64,000 bases of DNA. Source: Anaerolineales bacterium. GTDB taxonomy: Bacteria > Chloroflexota > Anaerolineae > JAAEKA01. This document shows positions 50,046 to 60,200 of this stretch, piece by piece (position 1 is the first letter of the stretch; the number at the start of each line of letters is the position of its first letter). The stretch covers positions 57,954 through 121,953 of the forward strand of contig JACKBI010000019.1 in NCBI GenBank assembly GCA_020634615.1. Direction: 5' to 3'. The position numbers and the translations under genes are program-made. The notes beneath the pieces are model-generated. The model saw only the letters and a list, made by a program, of their open reading frames with translations. It had not been told where the DNA came from and ran no database searches.

Positions 50046-51392
50046 TCAGAACCAGGTCAAAACGTCGAGCGTTTCGGTTTCTTCGAGTGTCGCAGTAGGC
50101 CGCGGTGTCTCTGTGGCTTCGGGAGTGTGCGTGGCTTCTTCTGTCTCGGTTGGCTCTGTTGTGAGTGTTGGTGTGGGGGTGACAAGGCGCGGCGTCGCGC
50201 TCGGTGTGGCGGTGCGGGTTGCAACCGGTGTGTAGGTGGCGCTGGGCGTGTATGTCGCCGTCGGCGATGGCGTAGCCGAGGCTGGCTGTTGGGTTGCCGT
50301 CCGCGATGGCGTGGCGTTGACCGGTAGCGGGGTCGCAGTTGCTGCCGGCTGCGTTGTCCCGGTTGGTTCGACCGGCTTGCCAGTGGGTTGAGACACACCT
50401 GACGATATCGATGTTGCAGTTGCTGTCGGCGGCAACGACTCTGGCGTCGGTGTTGGCGGCGAGAAGGTCGGCGTTTTAGTTGGTGTTGGTCGTGATGGAG
50501 GCGTTGCCGTGGTGAGTTCCGTTGCGGTGGCCTCGCTCTGGACTGTTGTGGTAGTGGCCGATGGCTGGCGCGTCGGCGCAGCTTTGGTGGCGGTGGGTGT
50601 CGACGTCGCCGGCAGAGTTGGCAGCGCGGGCGGCTCGCCGTCGGAACGGTAGCCGCGCAACGTGGACGGATCGAGCAGACCGGCCTGCGCCCACTGTTCC
50701 AGATCCGCCAGTTGCCGGGTGATCTGTGACACGGAAGCTTGCTGCCCGGCTGGCAACCGGCCGGCGATGCTCAGCAGCCAGGCGCGGCCCTCATAGGCGA
50801 TGCTGACCAGGCCCTGCAACGTGACCGACGATGCGGACTCAGGGTTGACCGCCAATTCAGCCAGCGCGCGATCTATCTCCCCGCCGAACCGTGTGACATC
50901 GTCCAGCACAACGGTTTGACTGTCGGTCCAGCCGGCTTGCAGTTCAGCCAGTTGCTGCTCTGCCAGAAGCAGGTGCTGGCCGGCGCGAAAATTGGCATCC
51001 GGGGACACGCGTATCGCTGCCGTCTGGGCCAGACGTCGCAACGGGTACAGGGTTTCACCCGGCGCGCTGCTCCAGGCGGCTCCGATGACCAGGATTACCA
51101 CCAACGCGGCCGCAGCCAGCCCCAGCGGAACGATCAATCCGCGCAGCGTGTCGCCCAGTCGCTGCCCCCAGCTCGCTGAATGGTCTGCCAGCGCCGCGTC
51201 GCGCAGAATAACGCGGCCGCGACTGAAGGCGTCGGCGGACAGGGCCGGCGGCGCTGAGCGCAGCATCTGGCCAACCTGCAACAGCGGGGCCAGATCGGCC
51301 GCATGTTGCGGAAAGCGCGCCAGGCAGGATTGCAGCGATTCGCCGCGCCGCATCCGCTCCAGACAATCGTTCAACGCCTCTTCAAACGTCAT
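50046..51392 (-). CDS. DUF5667 membrane protein with long Thr/Pro tail, sigma-factor partner
   Basis: 448 residues. An N-terminal cytoplasmic part 'TFEEALNDCLERMRRGESLQSCLARFPQHAADLAPLLQ' (landmarks) resembles regulators that bind ECF sigma factors. One membrane helix 'GLIVPLGLAAAALVVILVIGAAW' (about 86-108) follows. The extracellular DUF5667 region ('APGETLYPLRRLAQTAAIRVS', 'AEQQLAELQAG') comes next, then about 190 residues rich in T, P, A and S ending 'LDVLTWF'. The start overlaps the sigma factor stop (ATGA), so it is probably the membrane anti-sigma factor that senses the outside. Confidence 0.8.
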   Translation of the reverse strand: MTFEEALNDCLERMRRGESLQSCLARFPQHAADLAPLLQVGQMLRSAPPALSADAFSRGRVILRDAALADHSASWGQRLGDTLRGLIVPLGLAAAALVVILVIGAAWSSAPGETLYPLRRLAQTAAIRVSPDANFRAGQHLLLAEQQLAELQAGWTDSQTVVLDDVTRFGGEIDRALAELAVNPESASSVTLQGLVSIAYEGRAWLLSIAGRLPAGQQASVSQITRQLADLEQWAQAGLLDPSTLRGYRSDGEPPALPTLPATSTPTATKAAPTRQPSATTTTVQSEATATELTTATPPSRPTPTKTPTFSPPTPTPESLPPTATATSISSGVSQPTGKPVEPTGTTQPAATATPLPVNATPSRTATQQPASATPSPTATYTPSATYTPVATRTATPSATPRLVTPTPTLTTEPTETEEATHTPEATETPRPTATLEETETLDVLTWF

Positions 51393-51988
51393 ACCTCTGA
51401 TCCCTGGCCTTCTCTTGAGTTGCTCAGCACCCGCCGGAGGTTTTCCAGCGCCCGGTGCTGCAGCGCTTTGACCGCGCCTTCACTCTTCTTCATCGCTCTC
51501 GCCGTCTGCGCACTGCTCAGGTCGGCAACGAACCGGTAGTAGAGCACCTGGCGCTGGCTGTCGTTGAGCGAAGCCATAGCCTGCCGCAGCTCATCCTGGG
51601 TCGCCATGCGATCCAGCCTGCTACTTCCCGATGAGGACTGGTCGCTTCCTGCCAGCTCTTGCATCTTGTTCTCCGTGAAACGGTCTGAGCGCGCCTGCCT
51701 GCGAAAGTAGTCGGTAATCCGGTTGCCGGCAATGCGAAAAATCCATGCTGAAAAGGCCGCGACCTGCTGCTCGGACGGGATACGAAAGCTGGAGATATGC
51801 TCCACCAGCCGTACAAACACGTCCATGGCCAGATCCTCAGCCAGTGCCTGTTCGCCAACGCGAAACCAGATATAGCGATAAACTTTGTCGACGTAGAGAA
51901 GGTACAGCCGGTCGAGCGCGGCGGCATCTCGCCGTTTGGCGCGCTCTAGCAATTGAGCCATCTCTAGATCGGTGCAGACGTCTTGCAT
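51389..51988 (-). CDS. ECF-type RNA polymerase sigma factor
   Basis: 199 residues. Region 2: 'LERAKRRDAAALDRLYLLYVDKVYRYIWFRV', 'AEDLAMDVFVRLVEHISSF', 'FSAWIFRIAGNRITDYFRRQ'. Region 4: 'LRQAMASLNDSQRQVLYYRFVADLSSAQTARAMKKSEGAVKALQHRALENLRRVL' (landmarks). The linker is longer than average. The gene is coupled by a 4-bp overlap with its DUF5667 partner and divergent from the octaheme cytochrome, sharing a 212-bp upstream region. Confidence 0.9.
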   Translation of the reverse strand: MQDVCTDLEMAQLLERAKRRDAAALDRLYLLYVDKVYRYIWFRVGEQALAEDLAMDVFVRLVEHISSFRIPSEQQVAAFSAWIFRIAGNRITDYFRRQARSDRFTENKMQELAGSDQSSSGSSRLDRMATQDELRQAMASLNDSQRQVLYYRFVADLSSAQTARAMKKSEGAVKALQHRALENLRRVLSNSREGQGSEV

Positions 51989-52200
51989 CGGTTGCCTGTA
52001 TCAACAAACGCACGGCGGGTCGAAAACGTTGCGCAATTCGCGCCAAGTTCCGCTTCTATTCTCGACAGGTCAGGCTGCCGGGCAAATCTGCGGATTGCCC
52101 GTATCGTTTTTGGTTGACCGCCCGTTTGCCCCCAGTAGTTGTCATCTGGCGATTCGTCCCGTTTTTCACTCGCGACAACAAGCATGGAGGCAAACTCACA

Positions 52201-54033
52201 ATGTCCCGACTTTCACTCACACCCGACAGAAAACGCTGGTCCTGGATTGCGATCGTACTTGCGGCGGCTTTGCTGGTAGCGTTGGCAGCGTTGGTATTGC
52301 GCAAGCCCGAGCCGGTGCAGGCCACCAGCAACTTCATGACCGTGTTCGCTGAGACCTACCCGGACGCAGCCGGCACCCGCCTCAACGCGTGCCAGCTCTG
52401 CCACACATCCGAGGCGATGCCGGCTCTCAACGCCTACGGCAGCGCCTACCAGACTCACGGCCACAACCTGACCGCGATCGAGCCGCTGGACTCGGACGGC
52501 GACGGCTGGTCGAATATCACTGAAATCATGGCCGCAACCTGGCCTGGCGACCCGGTCGATCATCCGGCAGGCGAGCCGGCGGCTGCCGTGGCAGCGCCAG
52601 TAGAAGCTGAATCGCCTGCGGTCGTGTCTGGCGAATACAAGCTGATTGGCTGGAACGACCTCGGCATGCACTGCGTGGACGACGACTTCAGCGTGTTCTC
52701 GATTCTGCCGCCCTACAACAACATCTGGGCGCAACTGGTGCGCCAGCCGGTCGGCGGCGGCGTTCCCGAGGTTGTCACGCAGGGCGTCACTGTCGAGTAC
52801 AGCTTCGTCGACAACAGCGAGTCGGCCAGCAAGATCAACTTCTGGGACAACGTCGATCTGCTGTTTGGCGTCAACCCGCCGCCCAACATCGGGCTGACCG
52901 GCAACGGTCTGACGGGCGCAATGGCTGCCGCGGGCGATCACTTTTTCGCCGAGGGCGTACCGCTGACGCCGTACACGGACAGCCAGCCGACTCTGCGCCA
53001 GCCGTATCAACTGGCGCGGTTGGTGGCGCGCAGCGATGCAACCGGTGAGGTACTGGCGGAAACGACTTTCGTTGCGCCGGTGTCCGACGAGATCAACTGC
53101 GCCAACTGCCATCACGACGGCGGTGTGGGCGGCTTCAACACCGGCAGTTGGCGGCGCAACATTCTGCTCTACCACGACGAAGAGGAGCATACGCATCTTG
53201 CCAGCAATCAGCCGGTGCTGTGCGCCAGTTGTCACGCTTCGGCTGCGCTGGGCGCGCCCGGTGTGCCCGGCGTGCCCAACCTCTCGCGCGCCATGCACCA
53301 CAAGCACGCACCCGACGATCGCGCGGCTGAGGCGTCGTCAGGCAGTGGTGACCAACTCAACATTCTGGACGTCGAAAACATGGTGGCCTGGGCAACGGGC
53401 AACGTCACATCAACGGTTGCGCTGGATCGCAGTCCCAGCGACGAGGGCACCAACGACTGCTACCAGTGCCATCCCGGCCCGGAAACCCGCTGCTTGCGCG
53501 ATACCATGTCGGCGCAGGGGATGTGGTGTACCGACTGCCACGGCGACATGAACGCGGTCGCCAATCCAAACCGCCGTCCCTGGATCGACGAGCCGCGCTG
53601 TGGCGACTGTCACGGTTCCGTATACGCTGAGAATCCCGGCAAGCTGTTCCGCCAGTCCACCGGCCACGGCGGGCTATACTGCGAAGCCTGCCACAACAGC
53701 ACGCACGCCATCCTGCCCAGCACGCAGCCGGAGGACAACATCCAGGTCATCGCGCTGCAAGGCTTCGCCGGCACGTTGAGCGACTGCACGGTGTGTCACG
53801 GCAACAACGTGCCGCCCGGCCCCGGTCCGCACGGCTTGCCGAATCCCAACCCAACGCCGACCGGTACGGCCTCTCCAACAGCGACGCCGACCAGTACGCC
53901 CACCGGGCAAGGCACGCCTACGCCAACCGTGACCCGCACGACAACGCCGACTCGCACCGCCACACCGACGCGGACAGAAACGCCTGAACCGAATGATCGC
54001 TGGAAGCTCTACGTCCCGCTGATCATGAAATAG
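52201..54033 (+). CDS. Exported octaheme c-type cytochrome
   Basis: 610 residues from ATG 52201 (GGAGG ten bases upstream; the long in-frame upstream extension is non-coding). A signal anchor 'WIAIVLAAALLVALAALVL' comes first. Eight CxxCH motifs follow: CQLCH, CANCH, CASCH, CYQCH, CTDCH, CGDCH, CEACH, CTVCH. An EF-hand-like 'DSDGDGWSN' follows the first heme. The segment 'GWNDLGMHCVDDDFSVFSILPP' marks a domain seen in large bacterial multiheme proteins. The C-terminus is a Thr/Pro linker and then 'RWKLYVPLIMK'. It is probably an extracellular electron-transfer or redox protein. Spacing of hemes 4-8 is tight, suggesting a heme wire. Confidence 0.85.
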   Translation: MSRLSLTPDRKRWSWIAIVLAAALLVALAALVLRKPEPVQATSNFMTVFAETYPDAAGTRLNACQLCHTSEAMPALNAYGSAYQTHGHNLTAIEPLDSDGDGWSNITEIMAATWPGDPVDHPAGEPAAAVAAPVEAESPAVVSGEYKLIGWNDLGMHCVDDDFSVFSILPPYNNIWAQLVRQPVGGGVPEVVTQGVTVEYSFVDNSESASKINFWDNVDLLFGVNPPPNIGLTGNGLTGAMAAAGDHFFAEGVPLTPYTDSQPTLRQPYQLARLVARSDATGEVLAETTFVAPVSDEINCANCHHDGGVGGFNTGSWRRNILLYHDEEEHTHLASNQPVLCASCHASAALGAPGVPGVPNLSRAMHHKHAPDDRAAEASSGSGDQLNILDVENMVAWATGNVTSTVALDRSPSDEGTNDCYQCHPGPETRCLRDTMSAQGMWCTDCHGDMNAVANPNRRPWIDEPRCGDCHGSVYAENPGKLFRQSTGHGGLYCEACHNSTHAILPSTQPEDNIQVIALQGFAGTLSDCTVCHGNNVPPGPGPHGLPNPNPTPTGTASPTATPTSTPTGQGTPTPTVTRTTTPTRTATPTRTETPEPNDRWKLYVPLIMK

Positions 54034-54090
54034 TGGTTCGGTGTCCGCTGACACCTGGACGGCTGTAAGGGAGCAGTAACTGACAAGAAA

Positions 54091-54126
54091 AAGAGCGCCA
54101 ATGCCTGTTACGGCATTGGCGCTCTT
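54091..54126. terminator. Bidirectional terminator between cytochrome and META lipoprotein genes
   Basis: AAGAGCGCCAATGCC (54091-54105) and GGCATTGGCGCTCTT (54112-54126), a perfect 15-bp stem with a 6-nt loop between converging genes. The minus side continues into CTTTTTCTTG, a good T-run. Confidence 0.88.
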
Positions 54127-54145
54127 GGTGTTTATAACGTGCCCC

Positions 54146-54166
54146 GCTTTGGCCGGTCTCCCGACC
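54146..54166. repeat. Intergenic copy of the GGTCGGAGACCGGCCACAG-type repeat
   Basis: TTTGGCCGGTCTCCCGACCG on the plus strand matches the reverse complement of the units in hypF and yyaL, with one extra C. It lies between the terminator and the META lipoprotein stop, and shows that the family also occurs outside genes. Confidence 0.6.
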
Positions 54167-54207
54167 GTGCCAACACCGGCAAGTTGTTTATGGACGTGTC
54201 CTTTACG

Positions 54208-56577
54208 TCATCCGCCGTTGTAGCGCAGGATCTCCTGGCCGCCCGCGTCGAAGATGACAAGCTGGCCGCCCGGCAGGTCGAAACTGGCTGCCCCCTGCAA
54301 GGCGCTCAGGTAGAGCTGTTCCTGGTCCATCACGTCCGGCTCGCAGGCCATCTGCGTCGAGATCAGCGGGCCGATGGAGAGCGACGTGCCGTTGACGGTG
54401 TAGTTGCCGCTGTAGCTGTTGCATCCGCTGTTGCCGCTGACCGCGCCCGAGTCGTCGAAGGCCAGCGTGATAGTCGTGTTGGGCAACGGCACGCGGCCCG
54501 GCTCGAAGGAGTTCAACGACCAGCCTGTGCCGGCCAGCGGGTTGCCGGGGTTCACCGTGACGGTGACTTGCTGCGTCTGCGTCGAACCGTCGCTGAGTTG
54601 CACGCGCATCTCGTAGGTTGTCGTTGTATCGATGCAGTGCACCTGTACGCCCTGACCGGTCACCGGATAGTCGGCGTAGTTCGCGCCCTGCGGGTAGACC
54701 CAGACAGCCTGCACGTTCTGCACGTTCCAGGCCAGCGTGGTGCACTGGCCCGCCTCGACGGTGGTCGGGTTGGCGCTGAACTGCATGACCGGCTGCGCGG
54801 TAGCGGTGGGCTCTGGCGTCGCGGTCGGCGGGACCGGTGTGTTGGTCGGCGGGATCGGGATTACCGTGGCCGCGGGCGCCTTGGTCGCTGTCGCTTCAGG
54901 CGCTGGCGGGGCTGGCGCAACTGCCGGCGGCATGGCCGCAAACGCCTCCGCCGTCATCATGATCAGCGAGCCGCCGCCGGCCGGCAGAACCAGTTCCATC
55001 GTACCGCCGCCGGCGCGCACCTTGTAGTTCTGCGCAGCCATCAGCGAGTTGATGAAGCTTTGCGAGTACGAGGCGGGGCCGCATGCGGCCAGGGTCACCG
55101 GGCCGGGCTGCGCCAGCATGCCGCCGGCCATGCCGGCCTGGCGCAGTTCGTAGCTCATGCCGCCGCTGTTGCAGTCGGCGGTGAAGTTGATCGTACCGTC
55201 GGCGTTGTAGGTCACCTGATAGGCGGCGGGATCCGGGATCGCGACGATATCCTTGCTGCCCGGCTGCGATGGCCCTTCGGTCCACAACCAGGTCACGTCC
55301 TGCAGGCCGGCTGCCGGCACACCGCTGATCTCCAGCGAGGCGACCAGCGCGTCCAGCGTGTCGAGGTCCGGTTCCCAGTCAGAGGGAGCGAGCGCGTTCA
55401 ACGCATCGGCGCTGGCGGCAATCGTACCCATGGGATCGCCGTTGAATGCATCCATCTCTTGCTGCGAAAGCTGGCCGGCCTCGTCAGGCAGAGCGCTGGT
55501 GGTGACCGGGTACCAGAACGACACCAGATACTGGCCGTCGTTGGTGAAGCCCTGATAGACGTAACGCAGCCCCTGGTTGGTCACCGGATTGGCGTCCTGC
55601 ATCCAGCGGCCGACGAAGCGATAGCCGGTCTGGGCAGAGCTGATGAGGTTGAGTTCGTTGGCGGGAACGGCGCGGCCCACCTGCACTGCAAGATCGTTGT
55701 AGCCTGTTACCTGTTCGGATGGCAAAGCGGGCATGCCTGATGTGGGCGCTGGGCTGGGCAGCGCATAGGCGAGTTGCTCGATCGCGTCGATGGTCTTGCT
55801 GACCGAGGGGTTACCGGCCGCATCCCATTGGGCGCGATACGCGTTGACCGGGATGATGTACATGATCGGATCGCCGGGCTGGCGGTCGGCAGGATCGGTC
55901 ACGCCGAAGAGGATTTCGATGTGCTCAGGCAGTCCCACCGGACCGGGCGGCATGCTGGCATCGTAAGGTGTTTCGGGAACGACCACCGGCTGCCAGGAGT
56001 AAGGCAGGCCCTGGGTGTCGAGGCTGATGTCCTGGGGCCGGATGCCGAGGCTGTTGTAAGGCGTGAACGCCATCGCGCCCGCGTTGTCGGCCAGCAGCAG
56101 GTGCAGATCGCCCGTTTCGCTGATGATCGCGCCGCTCACCTGGCCCAGCAGGCCAAGATACTGCCGATCCATCGACTGCTCGCCACAGAACGCCATCGTG
56201 GCCGGGCCAAGCTGGATCGTCAGCGACGCGCCATCCAGTGTGTAGCTGCCGGCAACCTGGTTGCAGTCAGCTTTGATCGCCAGCGTGTTGTCGTCGGCGA
56301 AGGCGATGGTGTAGTTCTGCGGATCAGGGACCACTGACTGGCTGGCCGGGGAGGTTTCGGTCAGCGCAGTCCACTGCCAGAGGTTGGCGGTCAGTTCGTC
56401 CTGCGTGGCCGGAGCGGCGACAGCAGTGGCAGGCTTCTCGTTGGGCTGTTCCGCGGGAGTCACGCTCGCGGAAACCGCCCCAGGCGTCGATACTTCTGGA
56501 ATAGCTGCCGGCTGGCAGGCTGCAAAAAGCAGCATGCTCACCATCAACAGCAATGCGATAGATGTAAATCTTTTCAT
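54208..56577 (-). CDS. Triple-META-domain (HslJ-like) lipoprotein
   Basis: 789 residues. Lipobox 'SMLLFAACQP'. Three META domains: about 65-175 ('LWQWTALTE', 'YTIAFADDNTLAIKADCNQVAGSY', 'MAFCGEQSMDRQYL'), about 435-555 ('VTWLWTEGPS', 'YQVTYNADGTINFTADCNSGGMSY', 'ACGPASYSQSF') and about 670-789 ('LAGTGWSLNSFEPG', 'ITLAFDDSGAVSGNSGCNSYSGNY', 'MACEPDVMDQEQLYLSAL'). Between the first two is a domain of about 230 residues that I do not recognise ('HIEILFGVTDPADRQPGD', 'GLRYVYQGFTNDGQYLVSF'). Before the third is a Thr/Pro linker and an Ig-like segment ('LAWNVQNVQAVWVYP'). META domains occur in heat-shock and motility-related envelope proteins; the molecular role is unknown. Confidence 0.85.
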   Translation of the reverse strand: MKRFTSIALLLMVSMLLFAACQPAAIPEVSTPGAVSASVTPAEQPNEKPATAVAAPATQDELTANLWQWTALTETSPASQSVVPDPQNYTIAFADDNTLAIKADCNQVAGSYTLDGASLTIQLGPATMAFCGEQSMDRQYLGLLGQVSGAIISETGDLHLLLADNAGAMAFTPYNSLGIRPQDISLDTQGLPYSWQPVVVPETPYDASMPPGPVGLPEHIEILFGVTDPADRQPGDPIMYIIPVNAYRAQWDAAGNPSVSKTIDAIEQLAYALPSPAPTSGMPALPSEQVTGYNDLAVQVGRAVPANELNLISSAQTGYRFVGRWMQDANPVTNQGLRYVYQGFTNDGQYLVSFWYPVTTSALPDEAGQLSQQEMDAFNGDPMGTIAASADALNALAPSDWEPDLDTLDALVASLEISGVPAAGLQDVTWLWTEGPSQPGSKDIVAIPDPAAYQVTYNADGTINFTADCNSGGMSYELRQAGMAGGMLAQPGPVTLAACGPASYSQSFINSLMAAQNYKVRAGGGTMELVLPAGGGSLIMMTAEAFAAMPPAVAPAPPAPEATATKAPAATVIPIPPTNTPVPPTATPEPTATAQPVMQFSANPTTVEAGQCTTLAWNVQNVQAVWVYPQGANYADYPVTGQGVQVHCIDTTTTYEMRVQLSDGSTQTQQVTVTVNPGNPLAGTGWSLNSFEPGRVPLPNTTITLAFDDSGAVSGNSGCNSYSGNYTVNGTSLSIGPLISTQMACEPDVMDQEQLYLSALQGAASFDLPGGQLVIFDAGGQEILRYNGG

Positions 56578-57293
56578 GGGTTTGGTGCCTTTCTTGGGGA
56601 AGTTGAGCCCGGAGGATAGAAACCGGGTCTATTTATTGGCGAAACGATTTTTCCAGCAGATGCGCTTTCTTTGGTGCCATGATGCTGGATTACAGGACAA
56701 AACCCGGTTTCGAATGGCGCGCCTGAACAGTTACCATTTCTTTGCAAACACTTGGGTGTTGGCTTGGGGGTGTTGTCCGTCTATTCCATGCGCAACAGAC
56801 GCAGAAAGTTTACTTCTTCTGCAAGGTAATTGGAAATCACCCGTATATTGCATCCATAGACGACAGGTCACGCCGCTGCCAAAGCGCATCGGTGAGCGAT
56901 GCGGTAGTTGCGTGGCGTATGAGACGACTCAGCGGTCCTCGTTGCCAAGAAGGCCATCAGCCACCCGGCAATGAAGGCTGCCTGGAGCCGCTGGCACGTA
57001 AATTCGGGTCACGTTGTCGCCTCCTGACATACACCGGTCTGCCAACACTGCCGACAACCGTCCGTGCCTGTCGTCAGCATCTGAAGCGAAGATTCAGCCG
57101 TAGCGTTCCGCCGCAGGATAACATGGAACCAACACAACGAGCCAATCTTATGCCCCAACCGCCGCAAGTTGCACATAATGCCTCAGTTGGGGCATGATCC
57201 GGACCGTCGGGAAATTACTGTCTTTGCCGGCAACATTTTCAATCGCACGTCGCGATGATCCTCAGATCGTCGCTTTCAGCCAGGAGAACACCA
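56578..57293. other. 716-bp non-coding gap between divergent genes
   Basis: No convincing gene is visible on either strand. Open frames here lack ribosome sites and family features. The only clear structure is a 10-bp dyad ATGCCCCAAC (57150-57159) / GTTGGGGCAT (57186-57195), about 100 bp before the alpha-mannosidase start, which may be an operator. Base composition is lower in G+C than in the neighbouring genes, so this may be a decayed gene or a regulatory region for both divergent genes. Confidence 0.6.
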
Positions 57294-60200
57294 ATGGCTT
57301 TGACACTGGAATGGCGTCACCGCATCGACCAGTGGCGTCAGGAGCTGGCACGCCAGTTCTACCGTCCGCTGGGTGCCCTGTCCGTCAGCGGTTTCATGAC
57401 ACAGGATCACCTTTCGCTGGCAGAAGCCCTGACCCGGGACTTTTCACCCATGCCGGCCGGAACTCGCTGGGGCGCCAAATGGGACTATGGCTGGTTCAAG
57501 GGAGAAATCCTGGTTCCCGACGAAGCTCACGGGAACGCGCTGGTGCTGCGGATGGATCTAGGTGGCGAAAGTCTCGTCTTTCTTGACGGCCAGTTCGCGG
57601 GCGCGGTGGACCATCAACACAAGGAAATCGCGCTGCCGCGTGAGGCTCAGCCAGGCGCCCGCATTTCCGTTATCGCCGAGGTCTACGCGGGACACGGCCC
57701 GCGGGTGGTCCATGCCGGTCCCATCCCTCCCGGCCGCGAGACCGTCCCCGAACCGCCGCTCACCCAGGTCCAGGTAGGCGACAGCACCTTTGGGATCTGG
57801 CAGGAGGAAGTCTATCAGCTCTGGCTGGATGTGGAGACCCTCTACGAAATCAGCGAGCATATCGACCCCGACTCGCTGCGGGTTGCCGAGATCGACCGGG
57901 GGCTGCGCGATTTCACCCTGCTGGTCGACTTCGAGCTGCCCCAGGCGGAGATGCTGGCCGGCGTGCGGGCCGCCCGCGAGCGCCTGCAACCCTTGCTGGC
58001 CTGCGTCAATGGCTCTACAACCCCGACCATGGTCGCCTTCGGCCACGCCCACATCGACACTGCCTGGCTGTGGCCGCTGGCTGAGACCGAGCGCAAATGC
58101 GCCCGAACCTTCTCCACAACGCTGGCGCTGATGGACCAGTACCCTGAATATCGCTTTCTGCAGAGCCAGCCACACCTTTACCAGATGGTGAAGGATCGCT
58201 ACCCGGCGCTTTACGGGCGCATCAAGCAGGCGATTGCGCGCGGCCAGTGGATCCCGGAGGGCGGCGCGTGGGTGGAGCCAGACACCAACGTTCCCAGCGG
58301 CGAGAGCCTGATCCGTCAGTTCGTCCACGGCAAACGCTTCTTCCGCGAGGAGTTCGGTGTGGAGAGCGAGTTGCTCTGGCTGCCGGATGTTTTCGGCTAC
58401 ACCGCAGCGTTGCCACAAATCATGCGCGGCTGCGGCATTCGATACTTCTCCACGCAAAAGCTGCTCTGGATCTATTACGACGGCGATCCGTTTCCCTACA
58501 ACACCTTCACCTGGGAAGGGATCGACGGCTCGCAGGTGTATGCTCACATCCACAACGACTACAATGCCCGCACTAACCCGGCCGTCACGATCAAACGCTG
58601 GCGGGAGCGCAGGCAGAAGGACGGCATCTCCTCCCGCATGTTCCCCTTTGGCTATGGCGACGGCGGCGGCGGTCCAACCCGTGACCATCTGGAATTCGTA
58701 CGCCGGCAGGCTGATCTGGAGGGCGCTCCCAAGGTCGTGATGGGATCACCGGCAGACTTTTTCCGAGGCCAGCAGGCAGCCGGCTGGCCGGACGCCCGTT
58801 ACGTCGGCGAACTCTACCTCCAGGGTCACCGCGGCACCCTGACCTCCCAGGCGCGCACCAAGCGGACCAACCGCCAGTGCGAATTCGCGCTGCGGGAAGC
58901 CGAAATGTGGAGCGTTGCTGCTGCCCAAAACGGGTTTGTCGTTCCCGGTGATCGCCTGGACGCGGCCTGGAAGACCGTCCTGCTCAACCAGTTTCACGAC
59001 ATCCTCCCCGGCTCGTCCATTCAGCGGGTCTACGAAGACGCCGAGGCAATGTATGCCGACGCGCTTCAGGCGGCCCAAATGACTATACAAGACGCGACCG
59101 CGGCTCTGGTAGACAGCAGCGAAGCACAGACATTATTCAACTCGCTATCCTGGCCGCGGACCGATCTGGTGGCGCTGCCGGCCGGCTTTGCCGGCGCATC
59201 TGCCGCGGATGGCCAGCCGCTGCCGGTTCAGCAGACAGGCGACACGATCTGGACCGAAGTGCAGGCGCCGCCATGCGGCTGGCTGACGCTGGAGCCGGCC
59301 CTGCCGGCCCGGGTCGAAAATACGCTGCGCGCCACGCGGGACACCCTCGAAAACGACCTATTGCGCGTGCGCTTCGACGAACAGGGGGCGATCAGCAGCA
59401 TCTACGACAAAGAAGCGGCGCGCGAATGGTCGGCTGGCCGCTGCAACGACCTGCGTATGTACAAGGATGTGCCTTCCAAGTGGGACGCCTGGGACATCGA
59501 CAGCATGTACCCGCTGACACCGGTGGCGTTGGTGGAACCCGCTGAGATTGAGGTGCTGGCCGATGGCCCGCTTTTCGCCCGGTTGCGGGTGACCCGCACG
59601 CTCAACAACTCCACCATGGTTCAGCAGATTATCCTGCGTCGCAACTGCCGGCGCATTGACTTTCACACCGTGGTAGACTGGCAGGAAAGCCACAAGATGC
59701 TCAAGGTCCACTTCCCGGTAACGGTGCGCGCCGAGGACGCGCTGCACGAAATCCAGTTCGGCCACGTGCGCCGCCCCACCCACCGGAACCGCCAGTACGA
59801 TGCCGATCGCTTCGAGGTCACCAACCACAAGTGGACGGCGCTGGTGGAGGAAGCGCGCGGCTGTGCGGTGCTCAACGACTGCAAGTACGGCGTCAGCGTG
59901 GACGGCCACAGCATCAACCTGACCCTGCTGAAGTCGGCCCTCGCGCCCGACATGACCGCCGACAAGGGACGCCAGGAGTTCACCTACGCCTTCTATGCCT
60001 GGCAGGGATCGCTGATGGCCAGCGGTTTGGTGCAGGCCGGCTACGAACTCAACGTCCCGCTTCAGACCGCGGCCGGCGGAGCCGGACAGGCCAGCCTCTT
60101 CGCGCTGGACACGGCAAACATCATCGTCGACACGGTCAAACCGGCCGAGGACGGATCAGGCGATGTGATTGTGCGTCTATACGAGTCGATGCGAACGGCG

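Noticed and set aside
51745..52200. Long N-terminal extension of the octaheme cytochrome
   Set aside because: It runs antisense through the sigma factor gene; ATG 52201 has an SD and starts a signal anchor.
56929..57012. 27-residue ORF on the minus strand with GTG start and GGAGG before it (MTRIYVPAAPGSL...)
   Set aside because: Too short and without recognised relatives; the good SD may be a remnant of a lost gene in this gap.
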